Shown in pieces: positions 34,696 to 45,780 of a stretch of 64,000 bases of DNA. This stretch comes from Chamaelirium japonicum. Lineage: Eukaryota; Streptophyta; Magnoliopsida; Liliales; Melanthiaceae. Under the pieces are notes generated by a model. That model ran no database searches, was not told the origin of the DNA, and saw only the letters and a list, made by a program, of their open reading frames with translations. The DNA lies in the NCBI GenBank assembly GCA_947650365.1, contig OX393553.1, forward strand, positions 65,227,611 to 65,291,610, read 5' to 3'. The translations under genes and the position numbers were made by a program. The number at the start of each line of letters is the position of its first letter. Position 1 is the first letter of the stretch.

Positions 34696-35397
34696 TTATC
34701 CTTGCTCGATTGGTTTCTTACAAGCTCTTCTATTGTGCCCAGTCTGTTTGCATCTGCCACACTTTACGGTCTTCCGTTCTTCACCTTGTGATAATATTCT
34801 TTTTTTCTTTGGCCTCCCTAGTGGAGTCTTTCCCTTAGGTGGTAGCAATTGATCATCTTTAACTATGTTATCTGAAATCAGCCACTGATTTTTATCAGAA
34901 ACTGGGTAGATGGACTATTCATACGTTGAATCATTCAAATATTCTTCTGAATCTTCTATCTTAGCAATTGAAGAAAAGGGAAAAGCATGAGACAGAGAAA
35001 CTTTGGGAAAAACTTTTTCTTTTTCGTCTATCTTCCTCTTACAAGTAGATATTGGAATAGAAACATATTTGGAGCATTTACGGTTTCTTGTTACTAGTAA
35101 TGGGATATTGGACATCACATTGCGTATATTGTGGGCAATGAACGCGCATGCATCATCATTATCCACAATCTTTATAGGCGGACAAGGGATCGTACTTGGA
35201 TACAAAGCTTTAAGAGAAATGTCATATTCTTCGACGTCAGACTTTGTTATCTGATAGATTTTCTGAATAAGTTGGTCATAGTCGCTTGATAAAGATAAAA
35301 GAAAAGTTTTGAATATTCCCCCCTGGTGCTGGTATTTATTTTTGACTTGAATGAATTCTCTATCATAGATACATAAAATCGGTAATAGTGAATCCAT
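34696..35397 (-). pseudogene. MULE-A transposase gene lacking its catalytic core
   Basis: Starting at MDSLLPILCIYDREFIQVKN (start chosen because MULE-B has the same beginning), the N-terminal domain runs about 160 residues. It then passes directly into the C-terminal tail of MULE transposases: SIYPVSDKNQWLISDNIV, LGRPKKKRILSQGEE and the zinc knuckle CGRCKQTGHNRRAC. The DDE and SWIM domains present in MULE-B are missing, so about 2 kb were deleted. The two parts are in one frame except for a single TAG at 34915-34917. A catalytic role is impossible; a DNA-binding remnant is conceivable. Confidence 0.82.
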
Positions 35398-35679
35398 GCC
35401 TGAAAATGATAAGCGAATGAAACTGGCATAAGGCACAATGTATTAATTTTTGTAATAGTTAAAGCAAGTCCTAACATAAATAGTTGAGCTGTATATAAGT
35501 ATCTATTTTGAATGTAGCATCCAACGCATGCATGCTTATGTTATAAAGAAGATGTTCAAAAATAATGATCTTGTATCCAACACAATATTATTGAGTTGAT
35601 TCTTGCATTCACTATTTCAAAATCTTTATCATGAATCTCAAATCATCTCCACACATACGCAAAGTTATAAAAAAATTTC

Positions 35680-36515
35680 AGTAAGTGCTGGAGATGATCT
35701 TATGTAAGCCCATCTCATGCAGTACACAACTTTAAATGCGTCGAACTCAAGTGAACTTGTGTCGAGCGCAAATAATACTACAATAGACCCATTGATTTTG
35801 TATACACAAATTTACTGCATTAGATCTTAATTTTATGAAAATATTTTTGTATTCGATGCAAGTATGACTTGCAGTCTGAAACATATAACAAAATTGTTTG
35901 ATAATGGGGTGAAAGCTAATTTTGAAAATTACAATAAATTTTTAAAAATTAATTTTAATCTTGAAAATTAAAAGCCCTAATATCATGTTCACATCTTTAT
36001 AATATCTGAAACCTATTTTTTGAAAGCCCTAAGTAGTTACCAAATCGAATAAACCTCAAATAACCATTTTATTCAAGATTTTAGGGTATGGAATTTAATT
36101 TGTCATAATTTCACCCATGATTTAGGGTTTAGGGTAAAAAAAACAAATTTTCTTGTTAAATCGTGGTTTAGGGTTCGAAGATTTATCTTTAAAGGCTTTG
36201 CACTACCTTGGATGAAGATTCCGACGACTTCCGGCGATCTTCCGGTGATCTTCCGACGATCTCCGGCCAAGGAAGAGTGCCGACGATGAGGTTGCTCAGG
36301 TCGGAGGTGGGGTTTGGGAGGTCGCGGAGGGAAGAAGAAAGAAGAAAGGTTCAGTTTCTTTACCTTTTGACTAGAGGGCAAAAGGGTCTCTAAAATTTCT
36401 AAATGCCTCATGTGAATTATTTGTCACGTGTCTGAGAGCAAAAAAGTTACGGTTTAGAAAACTGCAGTAGTTTGGATAATTGGTCAAACTGGGTGCTCCT
36501 TTTGGGAAAAACCTC
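35680..36515 (-). repeat. MULE-A right terminal inverted repeat
   Basis: Complement of 27611-28465 with scattered changes. It holds the same untranslated-exon-like block and would place the same promoter upstream of the minus-strand transposase gene as the left arm does for the protease gene. It is followed by the duplication gtaaataat. Confidence 0.88.
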
Positions 36516-36524
36516 GTAAATAAT

Positions 36525-36840
36525 TAGATGCAAGCGGGGACGGGTCCCATGTATCGGGTACCAACTCCAAGAATACTTTTTGGACCGCTAGATGCTTGGC
36601 AGAACAATTTTTTTTTCTTTTTTCTTTTTGTCTCCTATGGGGAAAGATCCAAAAATATAAAATATGAGGGCATCTTTCCTATACTTTTCTTTCTTTATTT
36701 TTATTTTTTTCTTGATCATGGCTGGCTGCTTGCCCTTATGCGCTGTTGGCATCTTGATTCTCTGATTCCTATATTCCTATGCTGTCTTGCTTATGGCCCA
36801 ATCGTGATGCGCCACATCATCCATTAAAAAGGGCATAATG
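36525..36840. other. Intervening DNA, nothing recognised
   Basis: T-rich stretch with ORFs lacking any domain. It lies between MULE-A and the copia 3' region. Confidence 0.45.
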
Positions 36841-37860
36841 GCTAACGCCCAGTAGCAAGTGTAGTCACTGTCAAGGGAAATACGACTGACCAACATTGAG
36901 AGGCGAGATACCAATGACTAGAGAATAGAAACATGCATTTACGTGAAAAAACCCTACCCAATACCGGAGGAAAATATTCGTGCGGAATGGCTCAGACGAG
37001 ATCTCGATCCGTCGCCTCATGCTCGCGGAAACGATCTAGGGTTTTCGGATCTCCGACGATCTGAATAGAAAGATCGAATCCACCAAGTACGATCCAACAA
37101 TCACAGAGAAAATTGAACAAAGAAACAATCCACTTGACACAGAGATTTGATCACGCAGTTCGGAAATCCCTACCTATGCGGCGTCAGTCAGCGTCATTGG
37201 AGCAATGGAATTAGATCTTGGAGTTTACAACCCTCTTCTTCTTCCTCGCTCCACCGGATCTCAAGGAGATCAATCTCCTCTCATGATCCACGATCTTCTT
37301 CGTCTCTAAAATACAAGCGAGAAGCCCGAAGAAAGACCCTAAAACGAGCCATAAACACAATGACAACCCCTTACAAAATCTAGGATTAAAACCCTATTTA
37401 AAGCCTCACAAAATCGTGCAACCGCAGGTCCAACCCGTGTACGTTTAGTGCCTGGCGCCCAGTGACGCCCAGGGCGCCGTCAAGGGCGCCAACCTATAGC
37501 CCTGTCGAAAACCACAAAAAACAACTAGCGCCCAGGGCGCCAACCCGAGGAGGTGGCGCTCATCAGTGACCGGGCACCACACACCTGACGTCCAGGGCGC
37601 CATCAGCCTGGAGAGTAGCGCCCTGGGCGCCACACTGTAGGCGCCCAGGGTGCCAACCCGAGAGGGTGGCGCCCGTAAGAGACTGGGCGCCGCACAGTTA
37701 GCGCCCAACGCGACGTTCAGCCGACGGGCACGCTCAAACTTCGCTCCGAGCCTTCCTCTCGCTCTCCGTCTTTGCCGAAACTGAGCCAAACTTTCGACCA
37801 ATGCTACCGTTCCAGCGAACCTCCACCTTGGCGAGTCTCAACTCGCCTCCATCGCACATT
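36840..37860 (-). repeat. Probable copia 3' LTR with GGCGCC-rich block
   Basis: It lies downstream (minus strand) of the copia RNase H and has no coding domain. 37440-37720 is packed with GCGCCCAGGGCGCC-type palindromes and makes a spurious 118-residue frame. A purine-rich AGGTGGAGG on the minus strand near 37825 may be the polypurine tract. The outer end near 36840 is a guess. Confidence 0.45.
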
Positions 37861-40800
37861 AGGTGGTGAGGTGCTCTTTACTGTGCTAGCAGCAGACAAG
37901 TTGGAGCAAGCTTAAGTAATGTTCAAACTTCTCCTTAGTAATCAGCTTCGTAAGAAAATCTAAGACATTCTTATCTGTGTGAACCTTCTATACCTCGATC
38001 TCACCATCATCTAGCCATTCCCTAATCCTGTGGTACCTGATGTCGATGTGCTTCGTTCTTGCAAGGAAGACCAGATTCTTCGCCAAACAAATCGCACTCT
38101 GACTATCGCACTGTATCGTAACTGAGTTCTAACTCAGTCCCAATTCGCTAGCTAGGCCCTTCAACTAGATAGCCTCCTTTACAGCTTCTATTAGAGCCAT
38201 ATATTCTGCCTCAGTAATGGAGAGCGCCATCACAGACTGTAGCATAGACCTCCAACAGACCGGTTCTCCTCCACACGTGAACAAGTATCCTATGATAGAC
38301 CTTCTCCTGTCAAGATCTATTGCATAGTCTTAATCATAATATCTTATGATATTGATCTCTTCCTTCTGCTTGGCAAATTAGATTTATTTCTCTACAATGC
38401 CCTTCAAATACCTCAATATCCACTTGACCGCTTGCCAATGGACCTTTTCCAGATTCGACATGAATCTGGACACGACGCTCACCGCTTGTGCCAGATCCGA
38501 CCTCGTGCAAACTATCACATACATAAGACATCCTACTGCACTGGCATACGGTGTCTTCTACATCATCTGGACCTCCTTCTCCGTAGTAGGACACTACCTC
38601 TTGCTCAGAACAAAGTGCGAAGCCAAAGGAGTAGAGGTTGGCTTTGCATTCTTCATCTCAAACTTCTCAAGAACCTTTTGGATATAGATTCCTTGAGACA
38701 TCCAAAGCTTTCTGGCTTTTCTGTCCCTCCTGATCTCCATGCCAAGAATCTTCCTTGCATTCTCGTGATCCTTCATCTCGAACTCTATGCTCAGTATCTT
38801 CTTGAGTTCGACTATCTTGCTCTCGTCATGACATGCGATGAGCATATCGTCGACATAAAGCATCAATGTCACAGCCTCTCTATCCTCAAAGGTGCGAGTG
38901 TAGACGCAACAATCATACATCCCCCTCGAGTAATCGATCTGTATCATGAACGAATCGAAGCGCTTGTACCACTGCCTTGGTGACTGTTTGAGTCCGTAAA
39001 TCGACTTCTTCAGTCTGTACATGTGGTTCTTCTTGCCTTCTTCAATGAATCCATCCAAATGTGACATATAGATCTCCTCATCGAGATCGCTGTGAAGAAA
39101 AGCCGTCTTCATATCCATAGCACTATATTATGATTAGTAACCTGAGCCAATAGTAGTCAAATAGAGATATGTTTGACTACGAGAGAGAAGATCTCTTTAT
39201 AGTCAATTCCTTCTCGCTGAGCGAACCCCTTTTGCAACCAAACGTGCCTTAAACTTGGGGTCTTCATTCTGCATACACTTCTACTTCTTGAGAACCCACC
39301 TGAAACTTATGATATTCTTTCCCTTGGGCCTCGGAACTAACTCCCAAATGGAGTTCTTGTGAAGAATGCTTATCTCATACTTCATCGCCTTCATCTAGCC
39401 TTGTCCCTCACTGCTCGCTGCAGCCTCATCATAGCTTGCTAGATCATCTTCACTGATTATGAAGGTATAACAAACATCATCATCCGAATCGTATCTTTGA
39501 GGTATTTTGATGGACCTTTTCGACTTCCTCAAAGCTGTGTCTGTAGGCTCCACTTGAGCCTATACTGGAGCCTCCACCTGAGTCTCCACCGGTGTCTTCA
39601 TCTGCTATTGCTCATCCACATCACCCTCGGATGTGCCAACTGCTTCATCTATATCTGTCAAGATAACTGGAATCTCTGTAGCAGTCTTCTCTCCCTGACT
39701 GGATTTTACCGCACCGATCTTCGCCTCTACCATAGGCATGGTCTTCTTGTTAAAGATGACATCTCTGCTAACAATCTTCTTTCGATTCTTCGGATCCCAC
39801 AACTTGAAGCCCTTCACACCTCATTCAAAGCCCAGGAACAGGTACTCCTATGACTTTGGCTTCAATTTGTTCCTCTCATCGCTCGGGATGAGAGCGAACA
39901 TCTTGTATCCGAACACCTTTATCGCGGAAAGATCCACATATTTCCAGACCATACCTCTTCGGCACACTTAAATTCCAGTACCTTCGAGGGAGATGGATTA
40001 ACCAAATAGCGCGCATGGTTAACCGACTCTGCCCAAAAGAACTCAGGCAGATTTGTATATACTCACATGCACCTCTCTTTCTCCATGAGAGTCATATTTA
40101 TCCTTTTTGCAGTGCTATTCTACTGAGTGGTCTTCTTCATTGTGAAGTGCCTGATAATGCCCTCCTGCCAATAGAACTCGATGAACCTTCCATCCTTGTA
40201 TTCACCTTCGTTGTCACTCCTCAAGTACTTAATCTTCCTCTCCGTCAGATTTTTTACCTCAGCTTTCCAAGTTTTGAACTTATCAAACACCTCAGACTTC
40301 TCGCGCATGAAGTAAACCCAAACCTTACAAGAGTAATAATCCAGGAACGTGACATAGTACCGAGCTCCACCATATGAACGAGTTGAAGCCGGTCCCCAAA
40401 TATCGAAGTGAATATAGTCAAGAGCGCCCTTCGCCCTCTTCTGAATAGAAGCTAACTTGAACGAAACCTTGGATTGCTTACCCTTGATGCATGATCAACA
40501 CAACTCCAATTTGTACTCGCCTACACCTTTCAACAACTTCCTTCTGTGTAGTTCCTGCTGCCCCTTTTCGTTCATGTAGCCCAGCCTATGATGCCATAGC
40601 AAAGCCGTATCTTGCTCTGAACTGACGTTTGTGCAGACTACTACTCTACCCAAGACTATACTCCAAGAAAATCTATATAGATTGTTTGCCTGCCTCTCTT
40701 CTCTTATCACCACAAGTGATCCCTTAGTAACATTAATCTTCCCATCTCCCGATAAGTAGGCGTACCCGTTTGCATCCAAAGTACCCAAGGAAATAAAGTT

Positions 40801-41423
40801 CTTCTTGAGAGTAGGAACATGCCTTACGCTCCTGAGCAAACGAATCGTACTATTGTTCATCTTCAGTCTAACTGTTCCCATGCCTACCACCGTGCAGGAG
40901 GCGTCGTTCCCAATAAGAACTTTGCTGTAATTTTTCTCTTCATAAGTGTCGAGCCAATCCCTGTTAGCACACATATCGAACGTACAACCACTATCAAGGA
41001 TCCACTGAGATGAGGATTTACCTGAGGATACGGAGAGCAACTCACCATCGTCGTTCTACGAAATGACACCCGCTGTGTCAGAGTTCTCCGTCTTCTTCCC
41101 TTCTCCTTCGTCTCGTCTTGCAACTTGAAGCAATGTCTCTTGATGTGGCCTTTCTTTCTGCAGTGAAAGCACTTTAGATTCTTCGATCGTCCCTTGGACA
41201 TTAAACGACTCTTATCCCAGCTCTGGTTTCTAGCACGCCTGTCCTTCGATCGGCCTCAGTATTCATGAGAGCTCTTTACAACAAGTCATGCATGCTTCGT
41301 ATCTTCTCCCATATTCTTTCATATCTTTGCATGGGAGATGATCGTTTGGACTACCTCCTCAAACTTGAGAGTCTTCTTGCCAAACATCAGGGTGGTCTTG
41401 ACGTGCTTGTAGGACAATGAAAG
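37860..41423 (-). mobile_element. Ty1/copia retrotransposon, minus strand, 5' part missing, broken
   Basis: On the minus strand the order is as follows. End of gag: VKTTLMFGKKTLKFEEVV near 41400, then the CCHC knuckle CFHCRKKGHIKRHC near 41165. Protease with ILDSGCTFDMC and GAG-pre-integrase with LWHHRLGYMNEKGQQEL (41040-40495). Integrase: about 40480-39900. Reverse transcriptase: MDMKTAFLHSDLDEEIYM, YGLKQSPRQWYKRFD and LYVDDMLIA (39118-38594). RNase H with ITEAEYMALIEA (38230-37880). This is the classic copia order with integrase before reverse transcriptase. It has several breaks and lacks its 5' LTR, cut at 41424 by the junction with another LTR element. Confidence 0.88.
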
Positions 41424-42532
41424 AGCAAGGTAGTGGGAGAGCAGTTGGAGCCATGCAACAGATAGCTTCCCTCATGGTCTGAGGGAGAGATTGTTAGGCG
41501 ACTTGATAGCCCATGAGGTCGGTCCATACTCTAGCGCGGCCTGTTAGGATTGTTTTGTTCATTAACGTTGTTGCTTGGAGAGCAAGCATTGTTTCTTGGG
41601 GAAGAAGCAACCCGAGTTGGGAGCCTCTATAAAAGGAGGTGCGCAGTGAAGGAGTAGGTAGCACGGTGGTGACGACTAGAGGAAACCCTAGAAGGACTGC
41701 CATTGAGAGGGTAGCCCAGGGGAAGACGTGAGCCATGGAGCGACTACCATCACAGAGTGAAGATCCGGGGAGGGGGGGGGGGGGGGGCGCTCTCATGTTG
41801 CTCCTCCCTGAAGGGAGATGTGGAGGCCGGCGTGAGAGATAGGGGGGACGGAAGGCCCCGAGATTCAGCCCCCGAAGTTGGAGCTGGGCGGTTGGCACCC
41901 GAGCACCGACTAGCCAGGCGGGCGCCCAAGCAAAATTCTAGCAATGGTGGGCTAATGCCTTGGGCGCCCGAGCACCGACTAGCCCGGCGGGCGCTCGAGC
42001 AAAATTCTCGCAATTGTAGACTTCTCTCCCACGGGTGGCTCAGGTCTTCGTAGGAGGGCTGTGTTGTACTCTCTCCCTCTCGACTGTTTCGATGACACTG
42101 ATGGGTCAGATCTTCAGAAGATGTTCTAGTTAGGGGGATTGCAGTTAATCTCCCCGAGGGCTGGTTTGAGACTGATCACGATGGAATGCCGCAATAGCAC
42201 TATTTTGTGCAAGTGCATTGATTGAAGGGGAGCACCTTGATGGCATGAGAGTCACTGACTGGTAACCGTCCAAGCCACAAAGGCGTGGGTTGATGAGGTT
42301 CCAAATGGGGGGCTGGTGGAAGTGCTAATGGGCACAGGTACAGATAGCTGACTTGTGATGTCGCGCTGATAGGTGTGATGGCGGCGTAACAGTAGGGGGA
42401 GTAAACCTGCTATGTTTGCAGTGGTATTGTGTCATCGTCGATCGACGACTAATCCAGACATCGACAGGTGGGCCTGGTGGAGAAGCCGACGGGTGGCTGA
42501 AGGACGCACTCACAGACGGGTTACCTAGCGAG

Positions 42533-43015
42533 TAGGGGTGGCAATCCTTTACCCGACCTGCCAACCCGACCCGAAGTTAGCGGGTTTGGGTTTTACCTAA
42601 ACGAGTTCGGATCATAACCGGGTTGACCCGATTGACCCGTTTATTAAACAGGTCGGGTTTGGGTTTGTACTTATAACCCGATTAACCCGACTTGACCCGT
42701 TTAGCTAATGGGTCGTGTCAAGCCGACCCGACCCGACCCGACTCGATCTAACCCGACCTAACCCGACCCAACCCGATAAAACCCGACCCATGCCGATCAA
42801 ACCCGAGCGTTTTATATGGTTCTTTTGAGCCAACCCGACCCAACCCATTTATTAAACTGGTTAAACGGGTCGGGTCGGGTCAACCCATTTAGTAGGCAGG
42901 TCGGGTTTGGGTTTAATTTTTGACCCGTTTATTAAATGGGTCGGGTTCTGGTTGGGTGTTTTGCCCTTATACCTATGTCTTAACCCGACCCGAACCCGAC
43001 CCATTACCACCTCTA
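42533..43015. mobile_element. Non-autonomous hAT element (483 bp)
   Basis: Ends TAGGGGTGGCAAT and ATTACCACCTCTA are inverted repeats. They are flanked by a perfect 8-bp duplication ctagcgag (42525-42532 and 43016-43023). The interior is almost wholly built of GACCCGACCC/GGGTCGGGT motifs. No coding sequence. Confidence 0.93.
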
Positions 43016-43129
43016 CTAGCGAGTGCCTAGTGCTAAGTGTTGTCCGAAGAGCGATAGCTTGGAGCACCAGCTGCTGTGGTTGCAGTGAGCGTCGACGGGC
43101 GCGGAATTAAAAAGTTGTATCAATCATGT

Positions 43130-43562
43130 AACCCTATGCATAGTTACCAAATCGGACATTTTTTTGAAAAAAACGCTTATAAAACACGTATCGATCCGAA
43201 GTCGTAGCAAACATGAAAAAAACTCGTTTTCTTGAAAAAAAACGTCCGTACACGTTTTATATTCGTTTAAAACGAAAAAAACGCATATAAAACACGTATG
43301 AAACTCGTCGGATTTGGTCCGGATTTAAATTAGATTCGGGTTTTATTTTATTCGTGCTTGATAAACACATATGCTTTATGTTTTGAACTTTTGATTACTT
43401 ATTGTTGGAAAATGACATATATACATACTTGGTATAATTTTTAAGATTTTTTATTTTTTTTCATGTTTTTTAGTTTTTTTTTTATTTTTTTCGTTTTCAT
43501 CCTATCTTTTTGATTTTTTCCCTTGTCGTTTTTTTTTCGTTTTCCGAATCACGTTAATCAAT
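43130..43562. mobile_element. AT-rich insert in the LTR, possible MITE
   Basis: Compared with the LTR at 25760-25790, about 430 bp are added here. The ends (AGTTACCAAATCGGAC on the left; TTCCGAATCACGTTAATCAA on the right) are imperfect inverted copies. The interior holds A-rich and T-rich runs with ACGTATAAAACACG-type repeats. Family unknown. Confidence 0.35.
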
Positions 43563-43691
43563 ACTTGGCATGATTATATCTCTTGCTGATCGTTGATTAT
43601 TCCGCAACAAATCAATTAGGTTGTAAAAATGGTCTCAGTGGTCTTGGAAGGGTGTTGGAACACACTATCTAGGTTCCTTTCCCATGCATAT

Positions 43692-44265
43692 TAGGGGTGG
43701 GACTCTGGCGGGTCTGACTCGAACCCGACCCGCCCAACCCGAACAATAGACAAACATGGGCAAAGCTGGTTAAAAACTTGGACGAGTTTGGACAAAAAAA
43801 GATCAACCCGATTTCAATTTGGAGGGGTTTGGGCACCGATCTCCCCAACCCGAGGAAGTGACACACTAAGGTTGAATGCCATGATAGTTTTTTTTATGGA
43901 AATCAAAGACCGCCTATTTTATGTTGAATGCTAAGAATTCGTTTGAAATATGTGAGGATATGGGTTGGACTTTTTGTTTTTGTTATGCAAACCAAAGATT
44001 TTTTTTATTCAATTCAAAAATATTTTGAATTTTTTTTCCATCTATTTATATGCACAAGAATTTATAATTGGGCAACCTGCCCAACCCTCTTATTATTTTG
44101 CAAATTGGGCAACCTGATCAACCCGAGGAACTAGAATGGGCAAGCATGGGTTGGGCTTCCACGGATTCCCCGGGTTCCACGGGCAAAACGGGCAAAGGTT
44201 TGTGCAAGTCGGGTTGGGCATGGGCAGACCCTTCAACCCTTCAACCCGCCCAAGTCCCACCCCTA
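43692..44265. mobile_element. Non-autonomous hAT element (574 bp) upstream of the terpene synthase
   Basis: Ends TAGGGGTGGGACTC and AAGTCCCACCCCTA with a perfect 8-bp duplication atgcatat (43684-43691 and 44266-44273). GGGTTGGGC/CAACCCG motifs repeat near both ends. It lies about 135 bp upstream of the TATA box of the terpene synthase gene. Non-coding. Confidence 0.93.
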
Positions 44266-44398
44266 ATGCATATCCTACGTGGAGGCTGTTGGAGATGCTC
44301 TTAACCAAGAAGTAATGATGAGGAGGAATGCCATTCAGCAACCAGATGCTTCGCTGCAATCACTTGGCCTGTTGCAGTCTCTCTCCACCTCTAATCCC

Positions 44399-44406
44399 TA
44401 TATAAA
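44399..44406 (+). promoter_or_regulatory. TATA box of the terpene synthase gene
   Basis: TATATAAA lies about 92 bp before the ATG at 44498, a normal distance for a plant core promoter with a short leader. Confidence 0.65.
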
Positions 44407-44497
44407 TGTATCCGGCCATACATCGAGTTCATCGATCCAGGAAAGTACAAGCTTCCTCATTCTCATCAGTGTATACCATTGTGAAAGGCAGCTTGAG

Positions 44498-45746
44498 ATG
44501 GAGGTTGTGAGCTCTACACACCTGCAGACTCTACCCCCTCCAACTCCAGCAGTTAACTGTGGAAGAAAGAAGGAGGAGGAGGATGCGGCGGTCCACCCCG
44601 ACCGACCACTGGCTGACTTTCCCCCCTCCGTCTGGGGTGATTATTTCATTACCCATGAGCCTCCTCCCCACCCTCAACAGGTATGTATATGCATGTGTTG
44701 TCGACCAACCCCTGACTATCTTTTCAGGAAAGTCGACGCTTTCGGATATTTCGATGAAGCATTTTGATGGTGTAGTATCTATCATGTTACCCCCAAATTG
44801 ACGGCTTTGTCATGTCTTTTTTTTAAAACCCCTCCTCTAAATATGGAATAATCATGATAGCTACGGGCTGAAGTACGGGTGGACCGCTACTCCAAACAAC
44901 ATCGCATGATAAGTCCTAAAAAGATATTTGTGAAATTTGTTAGAAAAGACGAGGAAAACTTTAGTTCTCTTTGTGCAACATCTAACCGAGTTTGCTGCAG
45001 AAGTCGAATGCAGAGATCAAGAAGAGGGTGGAAGAGATGGTAGAGGAAGTCAAGAGGATGTTAAGCGATGAGGACGATCTGTTACAGAAGATGCATATGA
45101 TCGATGCACTCGAACGCCTCGGAGTGTCGTATCACTTCGAGGAGGAGATCGATGGAGCATTGAGCCGAATGAAAGATGTCGTCAATATTGTCGGTTATCA
45201 CGACAATCTGCACGCCGTCTCGCTTTGGTTTCGACTCCTCAGGCAAAACGGGCATAGAGTGTCCTCTGGTACGTAATTAAGCTCTATCATGATCACAGAC
45301 TAAAAATAAATAATGCCAATGGATTCCTTTAAAACATGAAAAGCTGGCATTGGCAGATGTGTTTAATAATTTTAAAGAGAAGGATGGGAAATTCAAGGCA
45401 AGCTTCGGCAGCGACACCAAGGGTCTGTTGAGCCTGTATGAGGCAGCATATCTTAGCACACCGGAAGAGGATATATTGGACGAGGCCGTCGATTTTGCGA
45501 GAAGCCACCTAAAATCCATGATGGCCGGCCATAAACTTGAACCACCAATGTTGGGTCTGGTCTCACGAGCACTGGAGACACCTGTGGTGAGGATGATGAA
45601 GAGGCTTGAGGCTCGCTATTACATCTCTCTATACCAAGACTTTGAGAAAGATACTAGGAATGAGACAATCCTAGAGATTGCAAAATTTGATTACCACCTA
45701 TTACAACAACTTCACTGGGAGGAGGTTAGGAACGTATGCGTGTAAG

Positions 45747-45780
<34 letters not shown>

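Larger units (their letters stand above)
27611..36515. mobile_element. MULE-A: Mutator-like element of 8.9 kb with long TIRs and gene cargo
   Basis: Inverted ends GAGGTTTTTCCCAAAA at 27611 and its complement ending at 36515 are flanked by a perfect 9-bp duplication gtaaataat (27602-27610 and 36516-36524), the mark of Mutator transposition. The terminal inverted repeats extend about 850 bp each and look about 94% identical by eye. Inside are a Ulp1-type protease gene (+), a GRF zinc-finger gene (+) and a transposase gene (-) that keeps only its N- and C-terminal parts. It therefore cannot encode a working transposase. MULEs carrying Ulp1-like genes are known in plants. Confidence 0.92.
41424..43609 (+). 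mobile_element. Second copy of the short-internal LTR element
   Basis: It begins in the primer-site region (GAGCAAGGTAGTGGGAGAGC). After about 68 bp it reaches GTCTGAGGGAGAGAT and the LTR start TGTTAGGCGACTTGATAGCC at 41492. The TATA region (CTCTATAAAAGGAGG) is near 41624. The LTR ends near 43609 (TTATTCCGCAACA). It matches 25172-26105 in all these landmarks. The 5' LTR is missing. Two later insertions lie inside the LTR, at 42533-43015 and about 43130-43562. A poly-G run of 14 bases lies at 41772-41787. No protein is encoded; fossil. Confidence 0.75.

Noticed and set aside
37445-37801. 118-residue Arg/Ala-rich protein on the minus strand
   Set aside because: It is produced by GGCGCC repeats in an LTR-like region and has no homology.
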